Source: Trichomonas vaginalis G3
Taxonomy: Eukaryota > Parabasalia > Trichomonadida > Trichomonadidae
Assembly (NCBI RefSeq): GCF_026262505.1
Contig: NC_067203.1
Span: forward strand, 7,936,001 to 8,000,000
Direction: 5' to 3'
Length of the DNA stretch: 64,000 bases
Part shown: positions 17,678-26,971 of the stretch, one piece after another
How the letters are laid out: the number at the start of each line of letters is the position of its first letter
Position numbering within the stretch: the stretch's first letter is position 1
Notes under the pieces: generated by a model
What the model was told of the DNA's origin: nothing
What the model saw: only the letters and a program-made list of their open reading frames with translations
Databases searched by the model: none
Translations under genes and position numbers: made by a program

Positions 17678-19240
17678 CTATGTCAGCCGAATTTTTTTAG
17701 ACTCTTGGAAATATTCCATATTCTCCGCATACTCTTGTTGAGGGTCAAGATTTTTCGGCTGTTCCAAATCTTCATCTAGTTCTGTGAAGTTAGTTTCCAA
17801 AGGAGTGACTTGTTCGTTTCCTTCAGGCTCTTCTAGCTGTTGTTGCTGAACTATTTCTTCCATGTCTGGTTGTATCTGAACTAGTTCTTCCTGTGGAGTT
17901 TCTTGTACCTCATCTGCTGGCATTTCATATATTCCGAGACCGTTTTCAACAATTTCCCTATCTACGTCATCCGCATTCATAAGCTTTTGTTCTTTCGTTC
18001 CGTCTCTATTTTTTACGCGTTTCATGACGAAAGTTGAATTGTCATTTAGCTCTGACATCAAATATCTCGGAGTAAATTCGTTCATGTCATTTGGATGATA
18101 TGCTATTAAATCATATCCCTTAGCGAGCTTGTATTTTCCAGGTTTGAATTTATATCCGTTTTGGTGCTGAGCCATAAAGCTAAATAGGTCCGGGTCAGTA
18201 TTTCCATCCTTGAACTTTCTAATAGCTTCTTTATATCTGTCACTAAAGTCAATACTATCTGGGTAACCATAGTCTTCCTTAAGCCTTTTTAAGAATTCTT
18301 GGTTTCCTTGTTCTCTACTTCTTTTATGTCCTTGCTCTGTTTGTGGTTGTTGTGCAGGGTTTTGAACTGTTGGTTGTTGTGCAGGGTTTTGAACTGTTGG
18401 TTGTTGTGTTGGTTGTTGTGTTGGTTGCTGTGCTGGTTGTGGAGGTGGTTGTTGTGCTGGTTGTTGTGTTGGTTTTGGTGCATGCCTGTGTCTGTGTCCA
18501 TGTGACGATGTAAATGTTTTAGGTAGTCCTGGTGCAGGTGCTTCTCTTGGAGGGTTTGGTGGTATATAAGTTCCACTAGCTAGTATATAAGTTCCACCAG
18601 CTGGTATATAAGTTCCACCAGCTGGCACATATGTTCCATCTGCAGCGTAATGTCCTACCTGACTTTTCGTTTTTAAGAAAGCATTTACTAGGTCTGTTTT
18701 GGTCTGTTGTAACTCTTTTTCTTGACTTTTCACAACAGTTGCTCTAACGGCGTCATAGGCACTTTGAACTGCCTGTCTCGTTGCTGCATCTGTTATTTTC
18801 GTCATATTTTGTGCTACTTCTTTTAACTCTTTGTCGAAACCTTCAGACTTCAGTTTCTTTCCAGATGAGAAGTCGTTCACTTGTTTCACCTTACTATGAA
18901 GAGCTTCGAAGGCGTTCTTAAAGTCAGCATTTGTTAAAGTTTCATTTGAACTGTCTTCATCCGCTTGTATTTTTGTCCTTATTGACCCTATAAGCTGGGC
19001 TGCTTTAGCGTTGGCTTGGGCATCTAACCAGTCATTGTTAGCTTTTATATATTCTGCGCTTTTCATTGCCTTTTGCATGGCTGCGTCGTTATTTTTACTT
19101 TCTTGTGCTAAGTTTTCATACTGTACGGTTTGGTTTTGCAACTGTAAAAGTTTTTCTGCCTTTACATTTGCTTCAACTTCTTTTTTATACTCATCGCTAT
19201 CCATATATGTCTTCAGGGCTTTTTGTTTTATTTTCTTCAT
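17678..19240 (-). CDS. Polinton A large coiled-coil and repeat-rich structural protein
   Basis: A protein of 520 residues. Residues 1-200 are helical and likely coiled coil (YKKEVEANVKAEKLLQLQNQ). Residues about 205-235 are four copies of a GTYxPAGG repeat. Residues about 255-310 are a Gln/Pro repeat (QPAQQPTQQPTQQ). The rest is charged, with an acidic end rich in Glu and Gln. Its first bases overlap the end of the preceding gene at 19197 by 44 bases in another frame. The lay-out is typical of a minor virion protein with flexible linkers. I do not recognise the family. Confidence 0.6.
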   Translation of the reverse strand: MKKIKQKALKTYMDSDEYKKEVEANVKAEKLLQLQNQTVQYENLAQESKNNDAAMQKAMKSAEYIKANNDWLDAQANAKAAQLIGSIRTKIQADEDSSNETLTNADFKNAFEALHSKVKQVNDFSSGKKLKSEGFDKELKEVAQNMTKITDAATRQAVQSAYDAVRATVVKSQEKELQQTKTDLVNAFLKTKSQVGHYAADGTYVPAGGTYIPAGGTYILASGTYIPPNPPREAPAPGLPKTFTSSHGHRHRHAPKPTQQPAQQPPPQPAQQPTQQPTQQPTVQNPAQQPTVQNPAQQPQTEQGHKRSREQGNQEFLKRLKEDYGYPDSIDFSDRYKEAIRKFKDGNTDPDLFSFMAQHQNGYKFKPGKYKLAKGYDLIAYHPNDMNEFTPRYLMSELNDNSTFVMKRVKNRDGTKEQKLMNADDVDREIVENGLGIYEMPADEVQETPQEELVQIQPDMEEIVQQQQLEEPEGNEQVTPLETNFTELDEDLEQPKNLDPQQEYAENMEYFQESKKIRLT

Positions 19241-19781
19241 CTTTCAGTACTTTATATTGAGTAGTATGGTTTTTCAAATTTATAACATCTTGTTCCATTT
19301 TTGCTACTTCTGCTGCTTTTTCTGACACTTTTTTCGCATATTCCTCTGTACTTAGTTCTTTCAGTTGTTCTTCTTTCTTCTTTTTCTCTACGTTTAACTC
19401 ATTGAGTTTCTTTGTGTGTCTGTCATATTCTAGTTTCTTTTCGTTTTCACTTATTTGTTTCTGTATGTCTATGTTTGACTTTTTGACATCTGTTATTTGA
19501 TTTTTGAGTGAACTCAAATTCATTTGACTTTGAGGGTTATAAGCTGTTCCGTCTGCAGCTCCACCATAGCCTGCCATTTTCGCTAAAAGTGCCGCTCTTA
19601 AACCTCCACTCTGTGCACCAATAACTCGGCTTAAAAGCATAGGGTTGCTTGACATTTGTTGCAACATAGTGGGGTCATTCATCATTTGTTGTTGCAACTG
19701 TTGTTGTGGTGTTAGTTTTACTATTGGATGTTTCAATGCTCCCTTCCTCTTACGTATATTCTTACGTAGCTTACGTGGCAT
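19197..19781 (-). CDS. Polinton A basic core-like protein
   Basis: A protein of 194 residues. The first 15 residues are strongly basic (MPRKLRKNIRKRKGALKHP), followed by a Gln/Met-rich stretch and a Gly/Ala segment, then a long coiled coil (LKNQITDVKKSNIDIQKQIS onward). A basic N-terminus of this sort resembles adenovirus core proteins that coat DNA, but that is inference. It is the last gene before the right terminal repeats, overlapping the next gene at its 3' end. Confidence 0.6.
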   Translation of the reverse strand: MPRKLRKNIRKRKGALKHPIVKLTPQQQLQQQMMNDPTMLQQMSSNPMLLSRVIGAQSGGLRAALLAKMAGYGGAADGTAYNPQSQMNLSSLKNQITDVKKSNIDIQKQISENEKKLEYDRHTKKLNELNVEKKKKEEQLKELSTEEYAKKVSEKAAEVAKMEQDVINLKNHTTQYKVLKDEENKTKSPEDIYG

Positions 19782-19914
19782 TTTAAGTGAAGTTAAAAAG
19801 CGGTTTTTGACAGAGGTTTATATGACACTTTTTGTTCAGCACAAAAAACTACTCGGTCAAAGTGTTGTCAGTTTTGTAAAATAACCGTCCTATCTCCGTG
19901 CCTATGACGAAGAA

Positions 19915-20200
19915 ATCATGAAAATTCAAGAGGGTAGAAAAGAGGTTAGAAAAGAGGTTATATCTAACCTTCTACCCTAAACATTATTTTTGTCTGATTT
20001 TACGAAGAAGTCTTGACAAAACATTTACGAAGAAGTCTTGACAAAACATTTACGAAGAAGTCTTGACAAAACATTTACGAAGAAGTCTTGACAAAACATT
20101 TACGAAGAAGTCTTGACAAAACATTTACGAAGAAGTCTTGACAAAACATTTACGAAGAAGTCTTGACAAAACATTTACGAAGAAGTCTTGACAAAACATG
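19915..20200 (-). repeat. Polinton A terminal region: composite repeat plus 25-bp satellite
   Basis: One inverted composite repeat (GGGTAGAAAAGAGGTTAGAA, TAACCTTCTACCCTAAACAT) followed by about eight near-perfect copies of a 25-bp unit TTACGAAGAAGTCTTGACAA/AACAT. The unit is the same short block found inside the internal arrays at 7375-8340. Terminal inverted repeats of Trichomonas Polintons are known to carry tandem repeats; the partner end is outside the window. Confidence 0.75.
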
Positions 20201-20269
20201 AAAACATATATAATTTGTGAAAAGTGAAACATTATATAATGTTTTCGACCAAGAAGACTAACAATTTTC

Positions 20270-20474
20270 CGAATAAAAACTTCATTTATACTAAACATCT
20301 TCAGGGCGTAACGCGCCTGGAAGCCCTCCGAATAAAAACTTCATTTATACTAAACATCTTCGGGGGCTAGAAGGCACGAAGTGCCTGGAAGCCATCCCCC
20401 AAGAAAAAAAAAAAACTTCATTATACTCATTCATCCTCAGGGCTAGAAGGCACGAAGTGCCTGGAAGCCCCACT
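20270..20474. repeat. three hairpin repeats at the right end of Polinton A
   Basis: Three copies of a unit of about 60 bases: AATAAAAACTTCATTTATAC, TAAACATCTTC, then a hairpin whose stem is AGGGC...GCCCT or GGCAC-GAA-GTGCC. Second and third hairpins share GCTAGAAGGCACGAAGTGCC and TGGAAGCC. The last one is followed by a run of T. These are the outermost repeats attributed to Polinton A. Confidence 0.6.
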
Positions 20475-20898
20475 CCTTTTTTTTTTTTTTTTTTTTATCT
20501 AGATTTTATTTAAGTTGTGGGATCAAAATTTTTTTAAAAAAATTATTGTTTAAGCAATTGACCTGTATTTTTTATTTAGCTATGATTATGAAGGGAGTGA
20601 CAAGCTTCATGAATTTGTAATCACATCAGATTTGGAACAAATTTCAATGCAGAGAATTTGAGCCAAAATAAACAATATGAACCCAAAGGAAATTATTAAT
20701 GCTGATGTAGTCTAATTCCCTATTATAAAAATTATTTCTATTACAAATTTCTAATCGCTAAGGAATATTCTCTGATTGTGTGATATATTGAGTGCCGTTT
20801 TGGTATTGAATTATTCAATCTATTTTCAAATTATAATTTATATTTATATTTTATACAAAAAAAAGATAAAAAGTAAGTAATTGTTATTGGTAGTTGAG
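20475..20898. other. intergenic host DNA
   Basis: AT-rich sequence with a T tract at its left edge. I see no gene or repeat. It separates Polinton A from the 3' end of the host kinase gene. Confidence 0.5.
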
Positions 20899-21549
20899 TT
20901 ATCCAACCATTGATCGCTTACGTCCTCGAGAACGAACCTTCTTCAGACGTTTCAAGATTACAGGGGCTTTCTTGCAATGTTCTGTATAAGAATCGAAAAT
21001 TATTTTAAGCAAATCAGTTTTGTCCGGATGAGAAGAGTTAAATGCCCTTTCCATGACGTATAAATCAACAGCAAAATCTTCTGGAAGTCCGCTTTGGAAA
21101 GAGAGTCCAAAATCTATAACTCTAACTTTTCCATCATGTAACATGAAGTTTGATGTTGTTAAATCTCCATGTAAAATTTCATTATTGTGTAAAGTTGCAA
21201 TAATTTGTCCCATTTCTTTGAGAGCTTGAATAACTTTAGGATCATTATGATCTGTGCAATTGAAAATCATTTGCTTCAAACTTCCACCATTTAATTCTTC
21301 CATAATCAAAGTAGAGGTTTCAGGATCAATATAAACTATTGGGCATGTTGGAACACCAAGCTGCATGCATCTAAAATTAGTTCTTGCTTCGCTTTTAATT
21401 CGATCTGATCGTAACATTTTATCAAGTGGTGCTGCGCGCCATGTTTTTGGTTCAAGAACTTTAGCAACGCAATTCTTTCCAAAAAGTTGCATCTTCCAAA
21501 TAGATGCTTCGGCTCCTCTTTTTATTTCAACCCAATTTTCTCGATTCAT
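20899..21549 (-). CDS. BUD32: BUD32/PRPK-type atypical kinase of the KEOPS complex
   Basis: A protein of 216 residues, the short size typical of BUD32 (TP53RK). It starts WVEIKRGAEASIWKMQLFGK with the Gly-rich entry loop, then CVAKVLEPKTWR with the ATP-binding Lys. IMEELNGGSLKQMI is the hinge, HGDLTTSNFMLHDGKVRVID holds the catalytic loop Asp and Asn, and DFGLSF the metal-binding Asp. It closes with the family hallmark RLKKVRSRGRKRSMVG, a basic tail that contacts tRNA. BUD32 works with Kae1/OSGEP, Cgi121 and Pcc1 to make t6A37 in ANN-decoding tRNAs. An Inr-like TTCAAAATG holds the start codon. Nothing looks broken. It is an ordinary single-exon host gene. Confidence 0.92.
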   Translation of the reverse strand: MNRENWVEIKRGAEASIWKMQLFGKNCVAKVLEPKTWRAAPLDKMLRSDRIKSEARTNFRCMQLGVPTCPIVYIDPETSTLIMEELNGGSLKQMIFNCTDHNDPKVIQALKEMGQIIATLHNNEILHGDLTTSNFMLHDGKVRVIDFGLSFQSGLPEDFAVDLYVMERAFNSSHPDKTDLLKIIFDSYTEHCKKAPVILKRLKKVRSRGRKRSMVG

Positions 21550-22193
21550 TTTGAATTTTTAAAAAGTGTCATCAAGAAAACAAAGAAAAAGATTGAACTT
21601 GCTTTCACACCAAAATTCATACACAGAATTGAAAAATCTATTAGTGTATGAGGAATTGTCGAGATGTTCTATTAATCAGTTAGGTTTTCTTTATAGATAT
21701 CTCTCATCTGTTTTATTATTACTTTATATTAAAATTTATGAGAGTCTATTTAATACAACTAGCTTCATCTGTCCAAGAATATAACATCATTATAAGAAAT
21801 TCTTAAAATAAACAGGAAATTGTAAAATTGAATCTAATTTCATTGTTCCATTTAATATCTGCAACGGTTAGATTCTTAAAATAGTATTTCCCTTTGAATT
21901 CAGTCCTTTGGATAAAGGAATTTCAAATTTTCGATGTTGCAAAATGAAATTGAGTTATTTTCACTGGAATCTTTAATGTTAACATATACCTCATGATAGA
22001 TAGGCTGTTCTAATACTTAATATGCTATTAGATTCATAACAATTGTTGAATAATGTAAAATATAAACGAAAATTTGATATTTTGACCAAAAATATGAATA
22101 AAGTTATGAATTTCAAATTTTATATGCAATTGCAAGAACTGAAAATATAGTAGTATCAAAGGTTATCGTGCTTTTTCTTTCATTGCTGTAAAT
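21550..22193. other. intergenic host DNA
   Basis: AT-rich spacer between the kinase start and the RPL13A stop. Short frames in it lack support. I see no RNA gene or repeat. Confidence 0.5.
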
Positions 22194-22796
22194 TTACTCT
22201 GAGAATGTCTCAAGGAACTTGACAGCCTGAGCACCGAGTTGCTTGTTAGCCTTCTCGATGGCAGCGGCCTTCTTGTCCTGAGCAGCCTTCTTGGCTTCGT
22301 AGTACTTAGCGGATTCAGCCTTGCGCTTAGCTTCGAGATCAGCGACAACCTTGCCGTACTTCCAGCCCATTGTTGTTGAGAGTTCGCCAAGCTTTGTTGT
22401 TGGGCGATCAGTGTGGATGGAAACGCAGCGGAGGGCGTGTGGAATAACAACACGCTTGTATGTAACATACTTAGCTGGAACACCCTCGAAGACCTTGAGG
22501 TTTTCGAAAGCTTCAGCACCGCGGTGTGTCTTGTATGGGAGCATACCACGAACAGCGCGAGCGAAAATTTCGCGTGGAGCACGTTGGTGGAATGGACCGT
22601 CACGTGGGTTGGAGTTTGTTGTCTTGTTGAGGAAACGCTCGTATGTGTGAACAGTGAACTTATGCTTGCCGTTCAATACGATTTCTTCGGCGCGAACAAC
22701 GACGATTTTGCGGCCCTTAAGGAGCTGCTTAGCAACGGCTGCGGCAAGGCGACCCTGGATGTGGCCCTTAGCATCAATAACAATTGGGGCAGACAT
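22194..22796 (-). CDS. RPL13A: 60S ribosomal protein L13a (uL13)
   Basis: A protein of 200 residues beginning MSAPIVIDAKGHIQGRLAAA, the standard opening of eukaryotic uL13. Further hallmarks are VVRAEEIVLNGKHKFTVHTY, NPRDGPFHQRAPREIFARAV, RGMLPYKTHRGAEAFENLKV and FEGVPAKYVTYKRVVIPHAL. The C-terminal third is a charged helix, as in other eukaryotes. A frame starting 8 codons earlier is rejected because it precedes the conserved start and covers the CCTTT promoter motif. Coding DNA is much richer in G and C than its surroundings, as for highly expressed trichomonad genes. The stop is TAAAT, fitting the UAAA signal. Confidence 0.96.
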   Translation of the reverse strand: MSAPIVIDAKGHIQGRLAAAVAKQLLKGRKIVVVRAEEIVLNGKHKFTVHTYERFLNKTTNSNPRDGPFHQRAPREIFARAVRGMLPYKTHRGAEAFENLKVFEGVPAKYVTYKRVVIPHALRCVSIHTDRPTTKLGELSTTMGWKYGKVVADLEAKRKAESAKYYEAKKAAQDKKAAAIEKANKQLGAQAVKFLETFSE

Positions 22797-22812
22797 TCTG
22801 TTCGAAAGGCCA
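22797..22812 (-). promoter_or_regulatory. CCTTT (M5-like) core promoter of RPL13A
   Basis: On the minus strand the sequence TGGCCTTTCGAACAG lies directly before the ATG. GGCCTTT also lies just before the RPLP0 start at 24751. An M5 motif (CCTTT type) at the start site has been described in Trichomonas vaginalis as an alternative to the Inr. Its presence in both ribosomal-protein genes fits shared control. Confidence 0.55.
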
Positions 22813-23195
22813 TACGTCACTTTTTTTGGACCAGATTTTCTAAAATTATATCATTTTGACTTCATGACTGCAATGCACATAATATAACCAATATTTTTCG
22901 CGCATGATTTAGGTTAAAAATCTTTGAAATTAGGCAAAATTTCCATATCTAAGGCAAGACACCCAAATATTTGCCGTTACATGAACTAACTATGATTATA
23001 TCTAGTGTCATCATATTACATAAAAAATAGCATGAAAATTAATTCTATATTTTATTATTTTGAAATAATAGCTAAATGCCATGTGCGTAAGTTAAAATGT
23101 AAAAAGTTTTGATTATACACAAACAATAATATTTTAAAGAAGATATTTCATATTAATAAAACAAATAATATATGAGACATCATGAGTTATTAGTG
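22813..23195. other. intergenic host DNA
   Basis: AT-rich spacer between the RPL13A promoter and the end of the acyltransferase-like gene. I see no gene or repeat in it. Confidence 0.5.
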
Positions 23196-24077
23196 TTAGT
23201 CAGTGTTAGTTTTATAAAATTCAACCCTATCCGAAGCTGAAAAACTCGAGGTCGGAATTCTGAGTATTGTTGCCATGATATTACGGGAATTTTCAATAAA
23301 TTGATCATCCAATTTAGGTATATCTTGAGGGAGAGCAGAAAAAACACGCATTGATGTTCCAAAACGTCCTAACATCATAATAATATGCAAACCAATATTT
23401 GATTCAAAGCAACAAGGGGACATCACACCAATGCTGTGACTGATACCATAAATGAATATTTTTCCATCAAAGGTCAGCTTTTTCGTAAAATCAGTAAATT
23501 TGATAACATATTTGCCATTTGTAAATGTTTCTTCGGGGAATATTACAATTGGCTGTTGATTTCTCTTTGCAATTTTAATAGCAGTCGAAAACTGCATTGT
23601 TTTTCCATGATTAATTTTTCTTCCTGCAAAAATATCACCTAGAAGAGGAAAAAATGATTTGCATACTACATAATCTGGGCCAGATGTGATTACAAACAGT
23701 GGAGAAAGAACAAATTGGTACCAAAATAAACTAATATATGAGACGCAGTTGCTAATTATAATATCACCAGCATTAGGTCTTATATTTTCTTCTTCTTCGA
23801 AATAATTTGGAATTAATGCAGTTGGTTTAAGTGTGATATTTGATTCTCCGAGTAAAACAAGCATTACTTTGAATAAACAAAAAGAATATATCCTTGTTAT
23901 AGTTCTTCTAATAGAAGCAGATGGAATAAGAGATACTAATGTATATTGAATAAAAGATAGTGAGAAAATAATAATAAATAAGGGAAGCTTAACTATTCCA
24001 GCTAAAAATTGCAAATAATATAGCTCTGATCTTCTGTGAGTCTTCAATGGTGCAAATGGATCATTTGAAAGTTTCAT
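23196..24077 (-). CDS. membrane acyltransferase-like protein (PlsC/LPCAT/AUP1 type), block I degenerate
   Basis: A protein of 293 residues. A hydrophobic hairpin at about residues 22-55 (IVKLPLFIIIFSLSFIQYTL) and further hydrophobic stretches at 65-80 and 105-130 indicate membrane association, likely ER. The phosphate-binding block FPEETFTNGKYVIKF near residue 187 matches FPEGTTTNG of the PlsC/LPCAT and AUP1 families. The catalytic block that should read NHxSxxD reads SNCVSYISLF at about residue 112, with the His and Asp replaced, so transfer activity by the usual mechanism is doubtful. A scaffold role as proposed for AUP1-like proteins, or an altered enzyme, are both possible. Single exon, divergent from RPLP0. 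Confidence 0.7.
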   Translation of the reverse strand: MKLSNDPFAPLKTHRRSELYYLQFLAGIVKLPLFIIIFSLSFIQYTLVSLIPSASIRRTITRIYSFCLFKVMLVLLGESNITLKPTALIPNYFEEEENIRPNAGDIIISNCVSYISLFWYQFVLSPLFVITSGPDYVVCKSFFPLLGDIFAGRKINHGKTMQFSTAIKIAKRNQQPIVIFPEETFTNGKYVIKFTDFTKKLTFDGKIFIYGISHSIGVMSPCCFESNIGLHIIMMLGRFGTSMRVFSALPQDIPKLDDQFIENSRNIMATILRIPTSSFSASDRVEFYKTNTD

Positions 24078-24736
24078 ACTTTAATAAAATAAAATTTTTA
24101 TGCATCATAGTTCATACATGCTTCCAAAAATAGATGTTTTATTACAATAAATCGTGTAAATAGAGTCGAAGTCGGCAAATTCACTTTATAATAAAAACCA
24201 ATCTGAATATGTATGAAAATATTATATTCTTACGCATATAGTATGTCATAGTTCCCGTTATTTATAAAAATTATGCATCTTATTTGATGAAGGATAAATA
24301 ATCCTGATTTATCAAATGTCGAGCATTCCTCTCATAATATTTTTGGACACTAGCACTTATTACAGTTATTTCATGTTTTTCAAGCAATTTAAAAAAATCT
24401 CGATTTATTCTTGGGAAGTTTTGTTTTTGTGAAATAGGATGACTAAGTGTCAGATGTTGATTTTACGTCTCAGTTGTCAGGGTTCATTGCAGCAAATGAA
24501 TTTTACATTCCTGCTATTCGACGATATTTTATTATTGAAATAGAATCTGTATTATATACTGTAATGTTTTTAATATTAAATATGTGATTTTATCATACCA
24601 TAATAGTTTCCAATTATATTGCCGTTATGTCGTACAAACTCTTTCAATTATTTTTACACTACGGAACAAATATTAATTGAATAGTTTCAATTGAAAGCTT
24701 TGGTCGGTCTGAAATTTGAATACGCCGGTTTTGTTC
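24078..24736. other. divergent intergenic host DNA
   Basis: About 660 bases between the acyltransferase-like gene and RPLP0, which are transcribed away from each other. Apart from the promoter motif next to RPLP0, I see no gene, repeat or structured RNA. Confidence 0.5.
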
Positions 24737-24750
24737 GGCCTTTTTTTGGA
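24737..24750 (+). promoter_or_regulatory. CCTTT (M5-like) core promoter of RPLP0
   Basis: GGCCTTTTTTTGGA stands directly before the ATG at 24751 and shares GGCCTTT with the RPL13A promoter. This supports the choice of 24751 as the start. A longer frame from 24691 would translate through the promoter. Confidence 0.55.
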
Positions 24751-25704
24751 ATGCATCACGAGAAGCATATCCCACAGAAGAAGTTAGACTACGTCACAAA
24801 GCTCCATGCTCTCTTCCGCAAGTACCACAAGGTTGTCGTCGTTACATCCATGAACGTTACAGCTAACCAGCTCCTCAACATCCGTGCTGGCCTTGCTGAA
24901 CACGGCTGCGAAGTCCTCTTCGGTAAGAACTCTCTTATGCGCCGTGCTGTTGACCAGCTCAAGGAAGAACTTCCAGGCATCAGACAACTTGAGGAACACC
25001 TTTACCACGGTGCTGGCCTTATCTTCACAAACGGCAACTTCAAGGCCATCAAGGACGTTATCGATGCTAACTGCCTTGGTTCCGCCGCTAAGGTTGGTGC
25101 TATCGCTCCATGCGATGTCATCCTTCAGCCACAGCGCACATCCATGTCACCAAACGATATCAAGATCCTCCACGCTCTTAACATCCAGTGTAAGATTTTC
25201 AAGGGCACAATCGAAATCACAGGTGAAAAGCAACTCATCTGGGAAGGCCAAAAGGTTGGTGCCTCTGAAGCTAACATCCTTAACATCCTCGGCATCATGC
25301 CATTCAAGTACACACTCAAGATCGAGGCTCTCTACGATCATGGCAACATGTACGACCCATCCATCCTTGCTATCACAGAGGAAGTCCTCGGCGAGAAGTT
25401 CCGCACAGGTCTCCGCAACGTTACAGGCCTCGCCCTCGCTGTCGGCTACCCATGCGCTGCTTCTGCTCCACACCTTGTCGGCTCTGCTTTCAAGGACATT
25501 GCTGCCATTGCTATTGCTATCGAGCACAACATGAAGCAGATCGAGGATCTCCAGAAGCTCCTTTCCGATCCAGAAGCCCTCGCCGCTGCCGCTAAGGCCG
25601 CCGCTGCTGCCCCAGCTGCTGCCGCTGGTGAAGCTCCAAAGGAGGAGGCTAAGGAAGAGGAGGCTGCTGCTCCACTCGACCTTGGTGACATGTTCGACTT
25701 CTAA
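24751..25704 (+). CDS. RPLP0: 60S acidic ribosomal protein P0 (uL10)
   Basis: A protein of 317 residues, the usual P0 length. It starts MHHEKHIPQKKLDYVTKLHA. The rRNA-binding N-terminal domain is followed by LFGKNSLMRRAVDQL, the insert domain with AKVGAIAPCDVILQP and IEITGEKQLIWEGQKVGASE, then the P1/P2-binding helices. It closes with an Ala-rich hinge and an acidic end PLDLGDMFDF in place of the animal GFGLFD ending. That tail recruits elongation factors in the stalk. The gene is GC-rich with strong preference for C-ending codons, and the stop TAAAT fits the UAAA signal. No intron is seen. Confidence 0.96.
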   Translation: MHHEKHIPQKKLDYVTKLHALFRKYHKVVVVTSMNVTANQLLNIRAGLAEHGCEVLFGKNSLMRRAVDQLKEELPGIRQLEEHLYHGAGLIFTNGNFKAIKDVIDANCLGSAAKVGAIAPCDVILQPQRTSMSPNDIKILHALNIQCKIFKGTIEITGEKQLIWEGQKVGASEANILNILGIMPFKYTLKIEALYDHGNMYDPSILAITEEVLGEKFRTGLRNVTGLALAVGYPCAASAPHLVGSAFKDIAAIAIAIEHNMKQIEDLQKLLSDPEALAAAAKAAAAAPAAAAGEAPKEEAKEEEAAAPLDLGDMFDF

Positions 25705-26587
25705 ATTTCCAATTAAAGAGTCAACATTTCATTCTTACAATTTAATTTCATTTTTCTTGATATCTTTTTTTACATATACTACCCTACGTTCCCAACTTCT
25801 GGAAAACGGTTTTTCACCCTTATGATCAGTTTCAGACACTTTGGGAATCTCCCAAACTTTGATATTTTGCATTATGATAGAGAAACGTGTCTAGTTTAAC
25901 GCACAGTTGTTTTAAAGGCAAATGACGATATCACATGAAATTATCAAATTATCAAATTTTGAAGTACCAGTCCAAAGGGTTAATTAGATCCTACACAGAT
26001 GTGCGATAGTGAAACATATGTGTTCTTGATTTGAGAAGTCCTACTGATAGAGGTATGAATCTCACAGCTTTGTGTGAGTGTGTCTGACACTTGTATAGAG
26101 TGGAATATGCGCCGACATATATTATATAATAACATGTAGTTGATAATTATGAAAAAATAGAATTTGATGCGAATGATATTGAAAGTTGTTTTGTAATTTG
26201 ATATTTTTCTTATATGTGTTAATTAGTAAATGGCTTGTTTGTTGTGATCGTACTGTGAAAAATGAAAGGTATTTTAAATTAAAAAAATGAGATTTTGAGA
26301 TATCTCTAGAATTAAGAATTTATTATGTATTTGACTTTTATATAACTATGTGTAAAGGATCTCGATGTCTATATGCTTTAAATAAAATTAAATAAAATGA
26401 GATAAAAAATTAAAATGGACAAGAAGATATATGGAAATGTAATTTGTATTGTATTGGTTGTTGGCAAAATGATTTTAATACAGATTTAAGGATTTGGAAT
26501 GGATTTGAAATTAAATGATTTTTATTCAAGGAATAATAAGATTTTGAACTGGTTTTTTATTTTGAGAATGTAAACTCCTTCCATAGG
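25705..26587. other. intergenic host DNA
   Basis: AT-rich spacer after RPLP0. I see no gene. Short A/T-rich direct repeats (TAAATAAAATTAAATAAAAT) occur near 26380. Confidence 0.5.
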
Positions 26588-26820
26588 ATATGTATTAGAA
26601 AGATCAATTTTAAACTTTTTGAAAGAATTGTTTTTTTGTTGAGTGATTTTCTCTCATTTGATAATATTTTTAAGTTGGCGTATCTTACGCCCTTCCAAAA
26701 ATATGTATTAGAAAGATCAATGTCAAACTTTTGAAAGAATTGTTTTTTTGTTGAGTGATTTTTCTCTCATTTGATATAATTATTTAAGTTGGCGTATCTT
26801 ACGCCCTTCCAAATATTTCT
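26588..26820. repeat. tandem duplication of a 113-bp unit
   Basis: Two copies start at 26588 and 26701 with ATATGTATTAGAAAGATCAA and end in a small hairpin TTGGCGTATCTTACGCCCTT. Between them they differ at only a few bases. The GGCG...CGCC hairpin would form in RNA or single-stranded DNA. Confidence 0.75.
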
Positions 26821-26971
26821 TAAAAATTTAAATTTGTCTCATCTCCTACTCTTAATTTAAAAAAAATTCAAAATCCATAATAGTAAACATTTCTTATTTT
26901 TTATTTAAATCTGAAAAAAATAAATTTAAACAATTTCTCTACACACGACGGTTTCGGCGGTTTTCAGAATG

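Larger units (their letters stand above)
1..20474. mobile_element. Polinton/Maverick A, left end outside the window
   Basis: A block of virus-like genes: integrase, packaging ATPase, SF3 helicase, penton-like and double-jelly-roll capsid proteins, a fibre, KilA-N and HNH proteins. This set defines the Polinton/Maverick group, which is abundant in Trichomonas. The right end is placed only roughly. The last recognisable repeats stop near 20474, where the top strand reads CCCCACT before a T tract, which fits the AG...CT ends of the family. The left terminus and the DNA polymerase are not in view. Most genes are open over their full length. The fibre and the integrase look broken, about one break each, so the copy is probably young but not whole. 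Confidence 0.85.

Noticed and set aside
19999-20200. CRISPR-like 25-bp repeats
   Set aside because: Units are head-to-tail with no unique spacers, so this is a simple satellite at the Polinton end.
22797-22820. Longer RPL13A start (MTYGLSNR)
   Set aside because: The family start MSAPIV lies at 22796 and the extra codons cover the promoter motif.
24691-24750. Longer RPLP0 start
   Set aside because: The extra 20 residues are not part of the P0 family and would translate the CCTTT promoter.
24884-25534. Second-frame open reading frame of 216 residues within RPLP0
   Set aside because: A Ser/Leu-rich shadow frame caused by GC-biased codons of the real gene.
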